This document shows, piece after piece, positions 32,320 through 43,120 of a DNA stretch of 64,000 nucleotides. Under the pieces are notes generated by a model, which had not been told where the DNA came from, ran no database searches, and saw only the letters and a program-made list of their open reading frames with translations. Source of the DNA: Altimarinus sp041659565 (GTDB lineage: Bacteria; Patescibacteriota; Gracilibacteria; BD1-5; UBA6164); NCBI GenBank assembly GCA_041659565.1, contig JBAZXZ010000001.1:285517-349516 (forward strand), written 5' to 3'. Position numbers and translations under genes: made by a program. The number at the start of each line of letters is the position of its first letter. Position 1 is the stretch's first letter.

Positions 32320-33816
32320 TTATTTAAATTTAAAACCTAATTTGATTCTATCTAACCAATGTATTTCTGGTAATGGTAGAGAATGCTTTATCAAAAAATC
32401 ATATTCAATTGGTACTATTTTATATATATTTCATTTTTTATCTTTTATAACTTTTTTTAATACTTCTTTATCTATTTGCCATTTTCAGTTCTCATCATAT
32501 CATTGATATTTATCTAATTTTTCAACCTTTATAACATCTACTCACTCTGGAATGTCGACTTTTATATTTTCTTCTCGCCACATATAACCATCTTTTTCTA
32601 CCTCTTCTTTGGTAAAGCTATCATCAATCAAATAAGCCATTGTATCATTGAAATAAAGAGGATTCAAACTTCATGGGAAAAATTCTCAAAGAATTCAATC
32701 TCTTTCCATTTGTGCAAATATCTTATCAGTTAATTCATACCACTCTTCTTTTGTGTATTGCTTATTCAAAATACAAAATGATTTATTTTTTAATCATATA
32801 CATCAATGACAAAACGAACAATCCTGAATATTGAAACTATAATATATGTTTGATGACATTCATATAGATTCTCAGATATAAATATTTTGTGTAGTTCAAG
32901 TCATACAGCATCAATACATATCTGAAGAATTGCTTGAGCCTCAAGTAAATATATCAAACATATTTTCATTTCATACTTCACTTCAAACTATTACTAAATT
33001 GTTTCAATTTTTTACTTGGTAAACTAAATGTCAGTTAGAAACATTTTGAGAATTAATTATAAAATTTCATTCAACATCAGTACTTCAAAAGTTTTTTCAA
33101 TCTGAAGGAATTTTATTATAAATATCTAAAAATGAATTTTTGTTTTTTAGTATTTTTTCTTTTTCTTCAAAATATATTTTTTCGTCTAACTGTTTGTTTT
33201 TTATACAGTATTTTTTATTGTCTAGAGAATCACAAAATATACATTCACTACATCCATTTAAATTTCTTGAAAACCATATATTATTTGAATTCATTATAAA
33301 TTTTGAATAAAAGATCTTGTATCACTTAATAATTCAATTACAAAAATATATATTTTCTGAACAATCCTGAACCATTACACTATTAAAAACATCCACACAT
33401 TTTCATTTTATACAAGAGCTATATAATATATTTTCATTATCCCATGTAGCACCAAAAGTTAAATAAGCATTTTTTGTATTGTGAGTAGTATCAGCAAAAT
33501 CACAATTTTCAGCTCATCCATAAGTTGATAAATTTGGAAAATCTGTTTTTTGCTTCAAAAGTCTTATATTTTCAAATATATTTTTTGAAAAATCATAATC
33601 TACTCAATATTTAGTAAAATTTTCTCTAATATCTTCATATTCTATAGTTTTTAATATTTTTCCAATTCTATCACTTTTTGGGTATTTTGAAACAAATCAA
33701 TTATTTTTATGTAAAACTATTCAATAATAGCTTGCTATTTCTTTTATAAACTTTTTCCATGGTGTATTTTTTCTTTTTTCTTTGATTTTATTTTCCCGAA
33801 ATTTTAAATCTTGCAT
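32320..33816 (-). CDS. Cysteine-rich solenoid protein C, ribbon lost
   Basis: A 498-aa divergent paralogue. The N-terminal zinc ribbon is missing; it starts MQDLKFRENKIKEKRKNTP and joins the family at DYDFSKNIFENIRLLKQKT. The two repeat regions remain (e.g. LNGCSECIFCDSLDNKKYC, YCCMTGTTQNIYIGESIG, CSFCHGCIGLKNKSFC) with closing motifs IKNKQLDEKIYFEE and ILNKQYTKEEGYEL, then GEFFPGSLNPLYFND. It ends at the LPLPEIHWLDRIKLG segment, so the C-terminal ribbon is also gone. About 11 nt separate it from gene B's start. Loss of both ribbons suggests a changed or dependent role. Confidence 0.72.
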
Positions 33817-33825
33817 AATGTTATT

Positions 33826-35475
33826 TTAAGAATTAACTATTTTTTGATATTCTTCATTTGAGATTATTTTTTTATAACCTAAATCTGGATTATAATAATG
33901 TTTGATTTGTTTTCATGAGATATAGCATTTTGCTTTTTGTTCGATTATTCAAGTTAAATACTTATAATTATTTACTATTCTTTCTAAATGAAAAATAGAA
34001 AAAATAGGTAAATTTAATTTTTTATGTAGTTCTACAACTTGTAAAATATAGTTAAATTTTTTTCAAGTTTTTAAACAAATTGTTTCAATTTGATTATTTA
34101 CAAGTTTTATATCATTTATATTATCAAATAATTTTTCTTCTATATTTCATTCATTTTCTTGAAAATTATTTTCATAATATCATCATAATTCTTCTATATT
34201 TTCTTTTGTTTCTGGAAAATAAAGTCTAGCAATAGTTGAATTATATTCTGTATACATCATAGAATAAGGAAAGAATTTTCAATATTCTCATATTTGCCAC
34301 ATTTTCAATTTAATTTTTTTAACTAATTCTTCGTATTCACTTTTCTCATACTCTTTATTTAAAATACAATATTTTTTATTTTTTAATCCTACACATAAAA
34401 AACAATTTTCTAAGTCAGTACAATTATCTAGATACTCTGAATTTTTACATCTAATTGAATAAGATGAAAATTTAACATTATATAGATATGCACTTGTATT
34501 TATTAAATATGATTTATCACAATCTAGTATTGATAATACATTTAAAGAATTTTTTATCCATCATCATCTAAATAAATTAATAGAATCTTCTGATTCTTCT
34601 ATCAAAAATGAATTTGTGATATTTTTAGAGTTAGTTAAAAAATTTCAACTAACATTTTCACACATTATATTACGATTTTCTGGATGATAAGCTTCGTTTT
34701 TTATATTTTCTTCAAATTCTTTTTGCAAGATTTCAATTTGTTTTCTTGATCAAAAATCATATTTTTCTAATTCTTGATAATATTCTTCTTTTGAGTATTG
34801 TTTATTTCTAATGCAATATTCCGCATTTCTTAAGTTCCAAGACATAAAACAGTTTTTTGTGTTTTGACAATCATACAAGAATAAACTATCACTACTATCA
34901 TTAACAAAAGCAGAATATGATACTTTGAAACATTTTTTTGAAAAAACTAGATTAATACACATAGAAGAATCCCAACAGAAAACCAAATCTGAACAATCTT
35001 TACAGTTTAAACATCTATACGAATAATATAAATTTTCACAATTTAAAAAACTTGAAGCCAAATAACAATTTTTACTATCCCGTGCATCATCACAAAATAA
35101 ACAATTTTCTAAATTATCTCAAAGTTGATGTGGTCTTGGAGTTTTTTCTTGAAGTTCTTTTACTTGTGCAAAAAAAGATTTATTCATATCTAAATCCATA
35201 AAAGGAACTTCCCATTTATCAGAGTTGAAATATTCTTTTTTATAGACTGGGAAACGAGAATTAGCACTATAATTTGTAACAATTGTCTCTCAAGAAAAAT
35301 CACACTTTCTTGCATTCCATTTTCAAATAGACGGCCAAAAAGCCATCATCTGTTTTAATTGACACATAAAACATTCTCATGGTTCTGGAACTTTAAATTT
35401 TACAAAAAAATCTTTTTCTATTTGAGAAAAAATAAATTCTTTATTACATGAAGTGCAGATATTTAATTTAGTCAT
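33826..35475 (-). CDS. Cysteine-rich zinc-ribbon/solenoid protein D
   Basis: A 549-aa protein, first gene of the four-paralogue array. N-terminal ribbon (CTSCNKEF ... VPEPGECFMCQLKQ) and NARKCDFSGETIVTNYSANS, then a dense Cys repeat region (CLFCDDARDSKNCYLASSF, CENLYYSYRCLNCKDCSD) closed by LRNAEYCIRNKQYSKEEYY. A second, Cys-poorer region is closed by LKNKKYCILNKEYEKSEYE. The C-terminus keeps LPIFSIFHLERI but no clear second ribbon. Genes D, C, B, A are 9-13 nt apart, so they are one operon. Family and function unknown to me. Confidence 0.75.
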
Positions 35476-35548
35476 AAAAGATATGTTTAACTGTTATTAA
35501 TATGTATTAAACATATTTTTTAGAATAAATCAAGAGTATATCTAAATA

Positions 35549-35571
35549 CCTGTTGTAATTTTTCTACAACA
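35549..35571 (-). terminator. Hairpin at the 3' end of the 693-aa gene
   Basis: CTGTTGTA and TACAACAG with a 7-nt loop overlap the TAG stop. The T-run downstream on the minus strand is weak, so termination is a tentative reading. Confidence 0.4.
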
Positions 35572-37645
35572 GTTTTGATAATTTTGATGCGAATTCTTTT
35601 CATCATTCAATATTATATTTTGATCAGTATAATTTTAATAATTCTCAATTATTACTATCTCACAAATCTGAAATAATATATTTTTTGTTTTTAAACTCAT
35701 ATATAAATATACTATATTCAGTATTACTTTTTTTATCAAATTTATACATTCAAACTTTTGTAAAAAATATTTTCTTTTTATTCTGTATTATCTCATCCAC
35801 AATTTCTTGTGGCATATTTATTGTATCATTTAATACTTCTTTTAAGTCAAAACCAAACTTATCAGGGAAATTTTTATATAAAAAATTGATTTTATCTATT
35901 AAATTCCAATTTTTAATATCTCTTATATTTGATTCTCAACTAATAACTTTATCAACTAACAATTTGATAATTTTTTCTTCGAAATGGGAAAAACCTATTC
36001 AAAGAGAATTTCAAGTATTTATTAATAAAATACTAAAATGATTAAAAGGTGTTCATAAAAAATCTAAAGAAACTACCCTTGCTTTTTCGAAACTATATTT
36101 ACCATTTGAATAATTTCTTGCAACTATATATCTTTTTCAATCTTTTTTATATAAAGCAATATCTGAAGGATTTCAATCTCTAGCAATATATTCTCATATT
36201 TTTTTTACCTCTGATTTATCTAAGTCTAATTCAATATCTGATTTATAAGTATTTAAAAAATCTTCTTTATAGGTAGCATATTCTCAATAATTATTATCAA
36301 CATTAAATCAAAATGAAACTAAAGTAGCTTTATTTATTGGTTTTTCTAAAATTTCATCTATAAATTTTAGAAAATCAGTATCTCAATAATCTATTTTATT
36401 AAAAGAATACTTATTATTTTCTATCATTTTTGAAATAAAAAATAATTGTAATTCTTCTCACATAATATTTCACTTTCAATATTTCTGAATAAATAAATTT
36501 GCTAATTTGCTTCATAAATCATTAATTCTTTCATATTTTTGGTCATCTGTTGTATATTCTTGAAATCATAATAATCAATAATATTGAGTTAAAGAGGTTT
36601 TTTCCAAAGCCTGTGATATTAATGTTTTTTTTCTATTATTTAAGTCTTCTGTTTGTTTTTGTTTATTTAAATGTATTCAAGCAGTATGTAATCAAAGAAT
36701 TATTGAAACTGCTAATGATATAGCTCAAATTAGTTTTCAAATTCTTTTAATTTTTCCTATTTTTTCAAGTTCTTTTTCAAAAGCTTTTTTATTAAAATGA
36801 AGAGAATCAAAAATTCATAGATTTTGTTTTGTTTGTAAAAAATCGTATATTTTTTTGATTGATGGAATATTATTAAAATCTCAATTTATGATAGCTCTGA
36901 TAATGATATCATATCTTTCTTGTCTCCTTTCTCAACCTTGAATTGTAATTCAATTAATATAATCAGTTAGACGAAAAGCTATTTCAACAAGTGAATAATA
37001 TTTTGGTTTTTCTGAATCACTTTCTTTAACTTTTTCTGGTCTTGTTCACTTAATTATATTAAAAATTTTTTCATCTTTTTTACAAGCCTTATAAAGTAAT
37101 TTAGCAATATCTAAAGATTTAAAATTATCTCATAATTCTAATGAAGCAATATTACTTTCTAATCAATCAAGTCATTTTTTTTCTAATTCATTGAAAAGTT
37201 CAGGATGTCTTTTTGAAGTATTGATTAGATTTATTTTACTTTCAAATTTTTTAAAATTTTTTCTTATTATTTCTCTTATAAATTCAATTTGTTCTTGTGT
37301 TGTCATACTATTGGTAACCTCTCAATTTTCATTCATTATCTTACTTACATCTGCTCAGACTTCTATATCTAGAGTTCAATCTTTTTCAAGCAAATCAATT
37401 AAATTAGCAATTGCTCAAATATAAAATTCTTCTGAATAAAATTGATCTTTTTCATATTTTTTAGTTTCTCAAACATAAAATTTAAAGTTTTTATTGTTTA
37501 GTTTTGGAATATTATGCAAATCTTTTTTTTCTCAAGCCACAAAATATGACAAAATACCAGGAGTTTTTTTTATTACTTCTGCTAGATTTAACACTGATTT
37601 TCAAAATTTTAAAAATGATTCTGATATTTTGGTATTAACTGACAT
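35564..37645 (-). CDS. Hypothetical protein, 693 aa, single membrane segment
   Basis: A code-25 frame from ATG 37645 to TAG 35564. The N-terminal 330 residues are soluble, charged and helical (SVNTKISESFLKFGKSV, KKGLDGLESNIASLELGD). One hydrophobic helix follows (LIGAISLAVSIILGLHTAG), then a further 340 residues, probably outside the membrane, with repeated KNKKYIISDLG-type beta segments. No motif recognised. It is the last gene of a minus-strand run (979-aa, 230-aa, TrmB-like, this one), 26 nt after the TrmB-like gene. Its stop overlaps a hairpin (CTGTTGTA/TACAACAG, 35549-35571). Confidence 0.7.
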
Positions 37646-37671
37646 ATTTTTGTTTTTATTTTTATATTTTT

Positions 37672-38409
37672 TTATTTTTTATATGCTTTCCAGATTAGAT
37701 TAAACATACTTTTGAGTCATTTACTAAGCACTTCACTTTCTATTATCAAACCATAAATCTCATCTTTTTTATAACTTAAAACTGCTATTTTATTTCCATA
37801 AATTACTATTTCATTTCACATCTCAAATATAGGATCATCAATTATCAATGTATTATGCATATCAAGATGGTAATTTGTATATTTTGATTTATTATCTGCT
37901 ATTATTGCCTTTGTTGGATTTTTTTGAGTTTTCCTATATTCTATAAATTCATTGGAAAAATACTCATCAAACCTTGGATCCATATCTGTAGTTCAAACAA
38001 AAGTCAAAAATGGCTCAGTTAAATAATCTCAATAATCAACTATTTCTTTAAATAAGTCTTTTACTCTTTCAAATCATTCATAAAAATAAACTTTTGGTTT
38101 ATTTCAAAAACTATTAGAAATAGCAAGTAGTTCAGGCATTATATTTTCTAGTTTATTTATTTTATTTTTTTCAATTTCAAGTAATTTTTCAGGAGAAACA
38201 ACACTAAAATACTTCACACTATTTTTTGTAATTTCATTTGCTATTCATCTTTTTTTTAGATCTTTTAATATTGAATATGTTGTAATTCTATTTTCTCATG
38301 AATGTCTTGCTATCGCACTTACTATGGAATTACCTAATTCCAAACAAGTGAGATAAATTTTGGCTTCCTTATGAGAAAATCAATAATCTTCAAGTATATT
38401 GGTAAGCAT
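37672..38409 (-). CDS. TrmB-like transcriptional regulator
   Basis: A 245-aa protein. The N-terminal 70 residues form a winged HTH of the TrmB sugar-sensor family: DYGFSHKEAKIYLTCLELG, NSIVSAIARHSGENRITTYS and ILKDLKKRGI. The typical linker SVVSPEKLLEIEKNKINKLE is followed by a C-terminal effector-like domain (VDYGDYLTEPFLTFVG, FSNEFIEYRKTQK, IVIYGNKIAVLSYKKDEIYG). TrmB proteins bind sugars and repress or activate transport genes; the ligand here is unknown. A near-perfect 16-bp inverted repeat lies 14-51 nt upstream of the start and is a good autoregulatory operator candidate. Confidence 0.82.
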
Positions 38410-38422
38410 ATTTTAAAATATA

Positions 38423-38460
38423 ATAAAATAGATGTAGAAAAATATCTACACCTATTTTAT
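38423..38460. promoter_or_regulatory. Inverted repeat upstream of the TrmB-like gene (operator candidate)
   Basis: Arms ATAAAATAGATGTAGA (38423-38438) and its complement with one mismatch (38445-38460), 6-nt spacer. It lies directly 5' of the regulator gene and 3' of the 230-aa gene. It could be the regulator's binding site or, on RNA, a terminator-like hairpin. Confidence 0.5.
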
Positions 38461-38519
38461 CATAAAAAGTTATTAAATCAAAATAAAGGGCTTAATTTAT
38501 GTATTTATTTTTGCAAAAA

Positions 38520-39212
38520 TTATTCCACTTCTCAAATTATTACAAAATCCCAATTAGATGACATTATTCTACCATTTATATTTTTTCTTATATTAACCAG
38601 TCATGATCAAAATTCTAAAAATAATACATCATCTTTATATCACAATTCTCTAGTTAAAAAAACTTTATCTCAAGATAATTTCATTATTTTAATCTCTTTT
38701 TGTCAATTTCAATAAAAAAATCATCCATCATCATTATCAATTCAAATAAAAGTATACCCTCTTGGTTTTAGACTAATCCAGTTTCAGTTTGATTTTCATC
38801 AATGCTCATCACCTGCAGGAATTTTCATAATTCATTCCTCAGTTATAAAGGTTCCTATATCTCAATAAACTCATCACTCATTCATCATAATTATCAATTC
38901 ATCTGTTACATCATTTTTTTCAGAATTATTAAGTGAATGCTCTGCAATAGCTCATCATTCAATTCATTTTGTACTTTGAAAAGAAATATCTACTCATTCA
39001 TAAATTCATAAAGATTTACTAAGTAAATTTTTATTAGGTTTTCATACTTTTTCTAAATCTGTTAAAGTAAAAAAACCAAATTTATCTGGATCTTTTGATA
39101 AAAGAGAAATAACTTCTTTTGCAGTTTCATCTGTACTTTGTCAAATATTTCAAGTTCATTCAACTGTTCTAACTCCTTCTCAAACTTTATCTCAAATATT
39201 ATCTAAAGTCAT
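38520..39212 (-). CDS. Hypothetical protein, 230 aa
   Basis: Frame from ATG 39212 to TAA 38520 with more than 25 TGA-encoded glycines. It begins MTLDNIGDKVGEGVRTVEG. A beta-rich middle contains IIMMNEGGVYGDIGTFITEEG, MKIPAGDEHGG, LKPRGYTFIGIDNDDG, and the end is FGSGLVNIRKNINGRIMSSNG. No signal peptide or membrane helix. I do not recognise it. It lies between the 979-aa gene and the TrmB-like gene, on the same strand. Confidence 0.65.
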
Positions 39213-39350
39213 AAAAAATAATTTAAAATTTTAAAATTTGATTAGATTTATAATTAATTTTATTAAAATGTCAATTTTTATTTGGTAAAATCTTTCACGA
39301 AATGCAACTTTTAGAAAAAGATTCTAATTTACTTGATTTTTATAATAATT

Positions 39351-42290
39351 TTATATGTTTTTAGTATTATTAATTTTATTTTTATTTATATAAATACTTA
39401 ACTCACTATCAAGTTCTTCTAAACTAATAATTTGGGTTATGTTTTTCCATCTATCATGCTTCTTTATTCATTCTTGTAAATTACTAAACATATTTTGAAT
39501 AATACATCAATCTGTTCAACTTAGAACTGTATTAAAATGTCAGTCTAAAATTTCATAATCCTTGTAATTTTCACTTTTTATTTTTGGATGATTTTCTCTT
39601 AATTTTTCTATTATTATTTCATTAATTACAATTAAAAAATCAGATAGCTTTAAAAAAGTACTTGGTTTAATATTTAAAGCCATAGAAGAATATGTAGAAA
39701 TAACTTCTCATCTTTCTCATGATTTTGGAATTATAGTTTCTCCCATTTTATCAAAATCAGGTAATTTTTCTCTCAAAAATCATCTTATATCCGCTTCTTT
39801 TTTTGGTCATCTAATTTTATTTGCATCAGGTTTTTCACTTACTTTACTACCTGGTAATACTATTTTATTTAAACCATTATCTTCTAATTCATCAGGAATT
39901 TCTTGTTCAAGTGTAATATCTACTTTAGGTATAACTTCTTCTGCTCTAATTGCTCAATCTAATTCTTGTTCTGAAACTATTGGTTCTTCTATTATTTCTT
40001 TAATTTCTTCATTTTCTCATCATGGAATTGTAGGTTCTAATTCACTTGTTTGTCATTCTATAATCAATTCATCACTTAAAACTTTTGGTTCTGCTATTTC
40101 TTCTTTATTATCAAATTCATTGTCTTTTCTTTTTTCATCAACTATTCCGATTGCATCAGATAATATTTCATTTTTTGATAAAAATCTACTTATAAAATCA
40201 ATTGTCTCTTCTTGTAGTTTCCAGTCTTTTCATTTATTTAGTAAAAAATATAAATTCATATTTAATCTTTTTCTTTTTATTTCAGATAAATCTAAACCGT
40301 CTAAAAATAAATTTTTCAACTGAGAAGAAAAAGTCTTTCACCTTCACATCATAATTTGCAGATTATCTATTTTTCATGCTTCATTACATAATTTGATTAA
40401 AAATTCTCTTTGTTCTGAAGGTTTTAATCAATTCAAGTAATTGCTTAATCATATATTTTCCACACTATTTAAAGTATTATTTACAGGTAATAATTTCTCT
40501 GATTTTTCTATTTCTTCTGGATTTTCTCAATCTGCATCTCAATCAAAACTATCTTCTTTATCACTTGCAAGTGCTAAAATTTTTCAAAGATCTCTTGGTC
40601 ATGTATCCTTTTGAACCCAATCTAATGCTTTGGTATTAGTAGGAGTACTCACTTTTACATCTAAATTTTTTTCATCAATATTTTTTATTTCTTCTTCAAG
40701 TCAAAAGAATTGTACACAATAATCACTATAATCTTTTGATTCACATAATCATAAAGCAAGTTTTTCTATATATTTTTTAGACTTAATTTTATTATCCTTC
40801 AAAAAGAATAGACCAAAAATATATTCCGCTGTACTTTTTATGAAGTTATTTATTACTTCTTTAATCTTATCCATTTCTTTTGATGATGTAATTAAAATAT
40901 CTTCATTTGTAATTTTTTTATATATCTTTAATAAAAAGTTTCTTTGATCTTCAGCTGATAATCATAAAAAACCGCTTTCAATTCTAGATTTTATTATCAA
41001 TATTTTTCTTCTTTCTTTTTCTTCAAGCTCTGAAAAAACATTTTTCTTTTTAATTGATTTGATACTAGCAGAAATAAATAATTCTTTATCTAAACCTAAC
41101 ATAGTCCCAACTATTTCATATAATTTTTCATCTTCACAAACTTTTTTAACAAACTTACCTATTATAGGTTTTCATATCTTTGTTTTTTTAGATTCAAATA
41201 ATTTTAAAAATTCTTGATTTCATTCCCTCAAAAATTCTGAAAGTATTTTATTATTTTCATAACCTTTCAAGAGCACCCAAGCATATCAAAAAGTTTGCTT
41301 TAACCCGTTACAAAAATTACTAAAAAACCATATTTGTTGATTTATAGTTAAGTTATGAATTTTATTTATTATTACTTTCTTTGCTCATAATTCATTCTTT
41401 GTTTCTTTTATTTCTTTATCTTCTTTAACTTTTCACCTTTTTCATTCAAATTCATCTTGTATATCTAGAGATAAATCCCAAGTATCATTATCAACAATTC
41501 AATCAAGTAAAGCCTTATCTCTTATTAAATGATTTATAAATGAATCTAGATATTGTTCTTGAAGCTTTTGTGTTTTATTTGTTTCTGAAAACATTAAAAA
41601 TAAAAGTTGAGTAACTCTTGTTTTTAGTTCTTTATTATCTCAGGTTATAAAATTTATCAGTATAGAAGTATCAGTTTTTTCTCATCAATTTTTTTTATAT
41701 ACTAACTTTTTGTATTCTTCTTGTCACTTAATATTTTCACAAACTCTTTGTAATATCTCTTTTTGTCACTTTTGACATAAATTAGACAATAAAAAAGATA
41801 ATACTTCTCTAAATTTTTCATCATTCAAAATTGAATCAACTTTACCTTTTAATTCCATCAAAAAATCTCTTATAACCTTAACAAAACTAAAAAAAGATTC
41901 GGCATCATTTACTGGTCAAGTGAAATTCATTACAGAGTTTTTTACATCAGTGATACAACCTTCTATTCATATAAAAGCTCCTGATTCAAATGAAATCCCA
42001 ATATTAAACTTATTTAAAGTTTCCTCTAAAAATTGTTTTATTAATTCTACCTTTTTAGAAGGCATTTTTCTACCAAACTTTAAATCTACTATATCATCAA
42101 TTGTGATATTATCTTCACTTTTTCAATTGAAATTCAGCAAAAAATCATCCAAAGATTCTTTAAATTTACTATCTTTTCTATACATTTTTCTAAGTCCTAA
42201 TGCTATCTGAGCTGTATTATTTCATAATTTTGAAGACTCATCATTTAAAGCTAAAACCAGATATTTTGTATCACTCATTGTATCACTCAT
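39351..42290 (-). CDS. Hypothetical large soluble protein, 979 aa
   Basis: The longest gene in the window, from ATG 42290 to TAA 39351 (a second ATG at 42278 is possible). It is almost wholly helical and charged, with no signal peptide, membrane segment or nucleotide-binding motif. Repeated helix pairs (e.g. LIKQFLEETLNKFNIG, FIKSTAEYIFGLFFLKDNKI, LYEIVGTMLGLDKELF) suggest a scaffold of helical repeats. An acidic Pro/Glu/Ile-rich disordered segment near residues 750-850 (NEEIKEIIEEPIVSEQELD) separates a C-terminal helical domain. First gene of the minus-strand run 42290-35564. Function unknown. Confidence 0.7.
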
Positions 42291-42364
42291 AGAATAATTT
42301 TATAATTTATAGTTATGCAACTATAAAAAATAATTGATTAATGTCAATTTTAATTTTAAATACA

Positions 42365-42394
42365 AAAAAATACTACAATCAAGTAGTATTTTTT
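42365..42394. terminator. Bidirectional terminator
   Basis: Stem AAAAAATACTAC/GTAGTATTTTTT with a 6-nt loop, between the riboflavin synthase gene and the 979-aa gene. It should end riboflavin synthase transcription on the minus strand. Confidence 0.7.
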
Positions 42395-42412
42395 AAAACT
42401 AGCATATTTATA

Positions 42413-42982
42413 CTATGTTTTACTTTTAATTATATATTTACCAAGTATATCAAATTCTAGATTCACTTTGTCTCATAATTTTAACTCACCTAAATTAGTA
42501 ATTTCTAAAGTATGAGGAATCAAAGATATAGTAAAATAATCATTTCAAACTTCAACCAAAGTTAAACTAACTCAATTTAATGCTATACTTCCCTTTTCAA
42601 CAAGTAAATCTTTAAATTTTTCGTCAAAAGATATAGTAAATACTTGTGAATCATCATCTTTTTTTTCTATTTTTTTTACAACTCATACATCATCAATATG
42701 CCCTGTAACAAAGTGTCAATCAATTCTATCTCAGTATCTTACACATCTTTCAATATTGAAAGTATCTCATACTTTTTTACTTCAAAAATCTGTTCTATTT
42801 AAAGTTTCCTCCATAGCAAAAAATTTATGAAAACCATTTCAAACTTCAGTTACAGTCATACAGGCTCAATCATGAGCTATACTTTGTCATAAAGTTAAAT
42901 CTGTAAATGTGTTTTCAACTACAAATTCTCAAGCATTTATAGATTTTATTTTAAATTTAGTTTCAACTATTCAGCTAAACAT
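42413..42982 (-). CDS. ribE: Riboflavin synthase, alpha chain
   Basis: A 189-aa protein with two lumazine-binding repeats. Repeat 1 begins MFSGIVETKFKIKSI and contains GACMTVTEVG; repeat 2 begins GHFVTGHIDDVGVVKKI and contains GSIALNGVSLTLVEVG. It dismutates two 6,7-dimethyl-8-ribityllumazine molecules to riboflavin, using the product of ribH at 28147-28605. It is slightly shorter than usual (about 200). Most glycines in invariant positions are TGA. It is followed by a terminator and preceded by a REP-like repeat. Confidence 0.94.
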
Positions 42983-43017
42983 AGGAAATAATTATTAAAT
43001 ATTAAATTTTTTATTAT

Positions 43018-43103
43018 TTTGTCATTGCGAGGTACAAGGCAATCCATTTACTATATTGTTTTATGTTCTCTTGATTGCTTCGTTATACTCGCAATGACAT
43101 TTT
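43018..43103. repeat. REP-like inverted repeat (GTCATTGCGAG ... CTCGCAATGAC)
   Basis: TGTCATTGCGAGG and the opposing CTCGCAATGACA bound an 86-bp element that also carries GGCAATCC / GATTGCTTCG as inner arms. It lies between uvrB and the riboflavin synthase gene, and would fold into a long hairpin. Such REP sequences are common in bacteria. Confidence 0.75.
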
Positions 43104-43120
43104 CATTTTATCGTTTACTT

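Noticed and set aside
38371..38715. 114-aa plus-strand ORF
   Set aside because: It overlaps the minus-strand 230-aa gene and TrmB-like gene starts, and crosses the 16-bp dyad; composition suggests an antisense shadow.
39301..39363. 20-aa plus-strand ORF (MQLLEKDSNLLDFYNNFICF)
   Set aside because: Too short, no context or conserved pattern, and it overlaps the end of the 979-aa gene.
43018..43103. CRISPR or ncRNA candidate due to strong symmetry
   Set aside because: Only one inverted pair without spacers or repeated units; it fits a REP-like hairpin.
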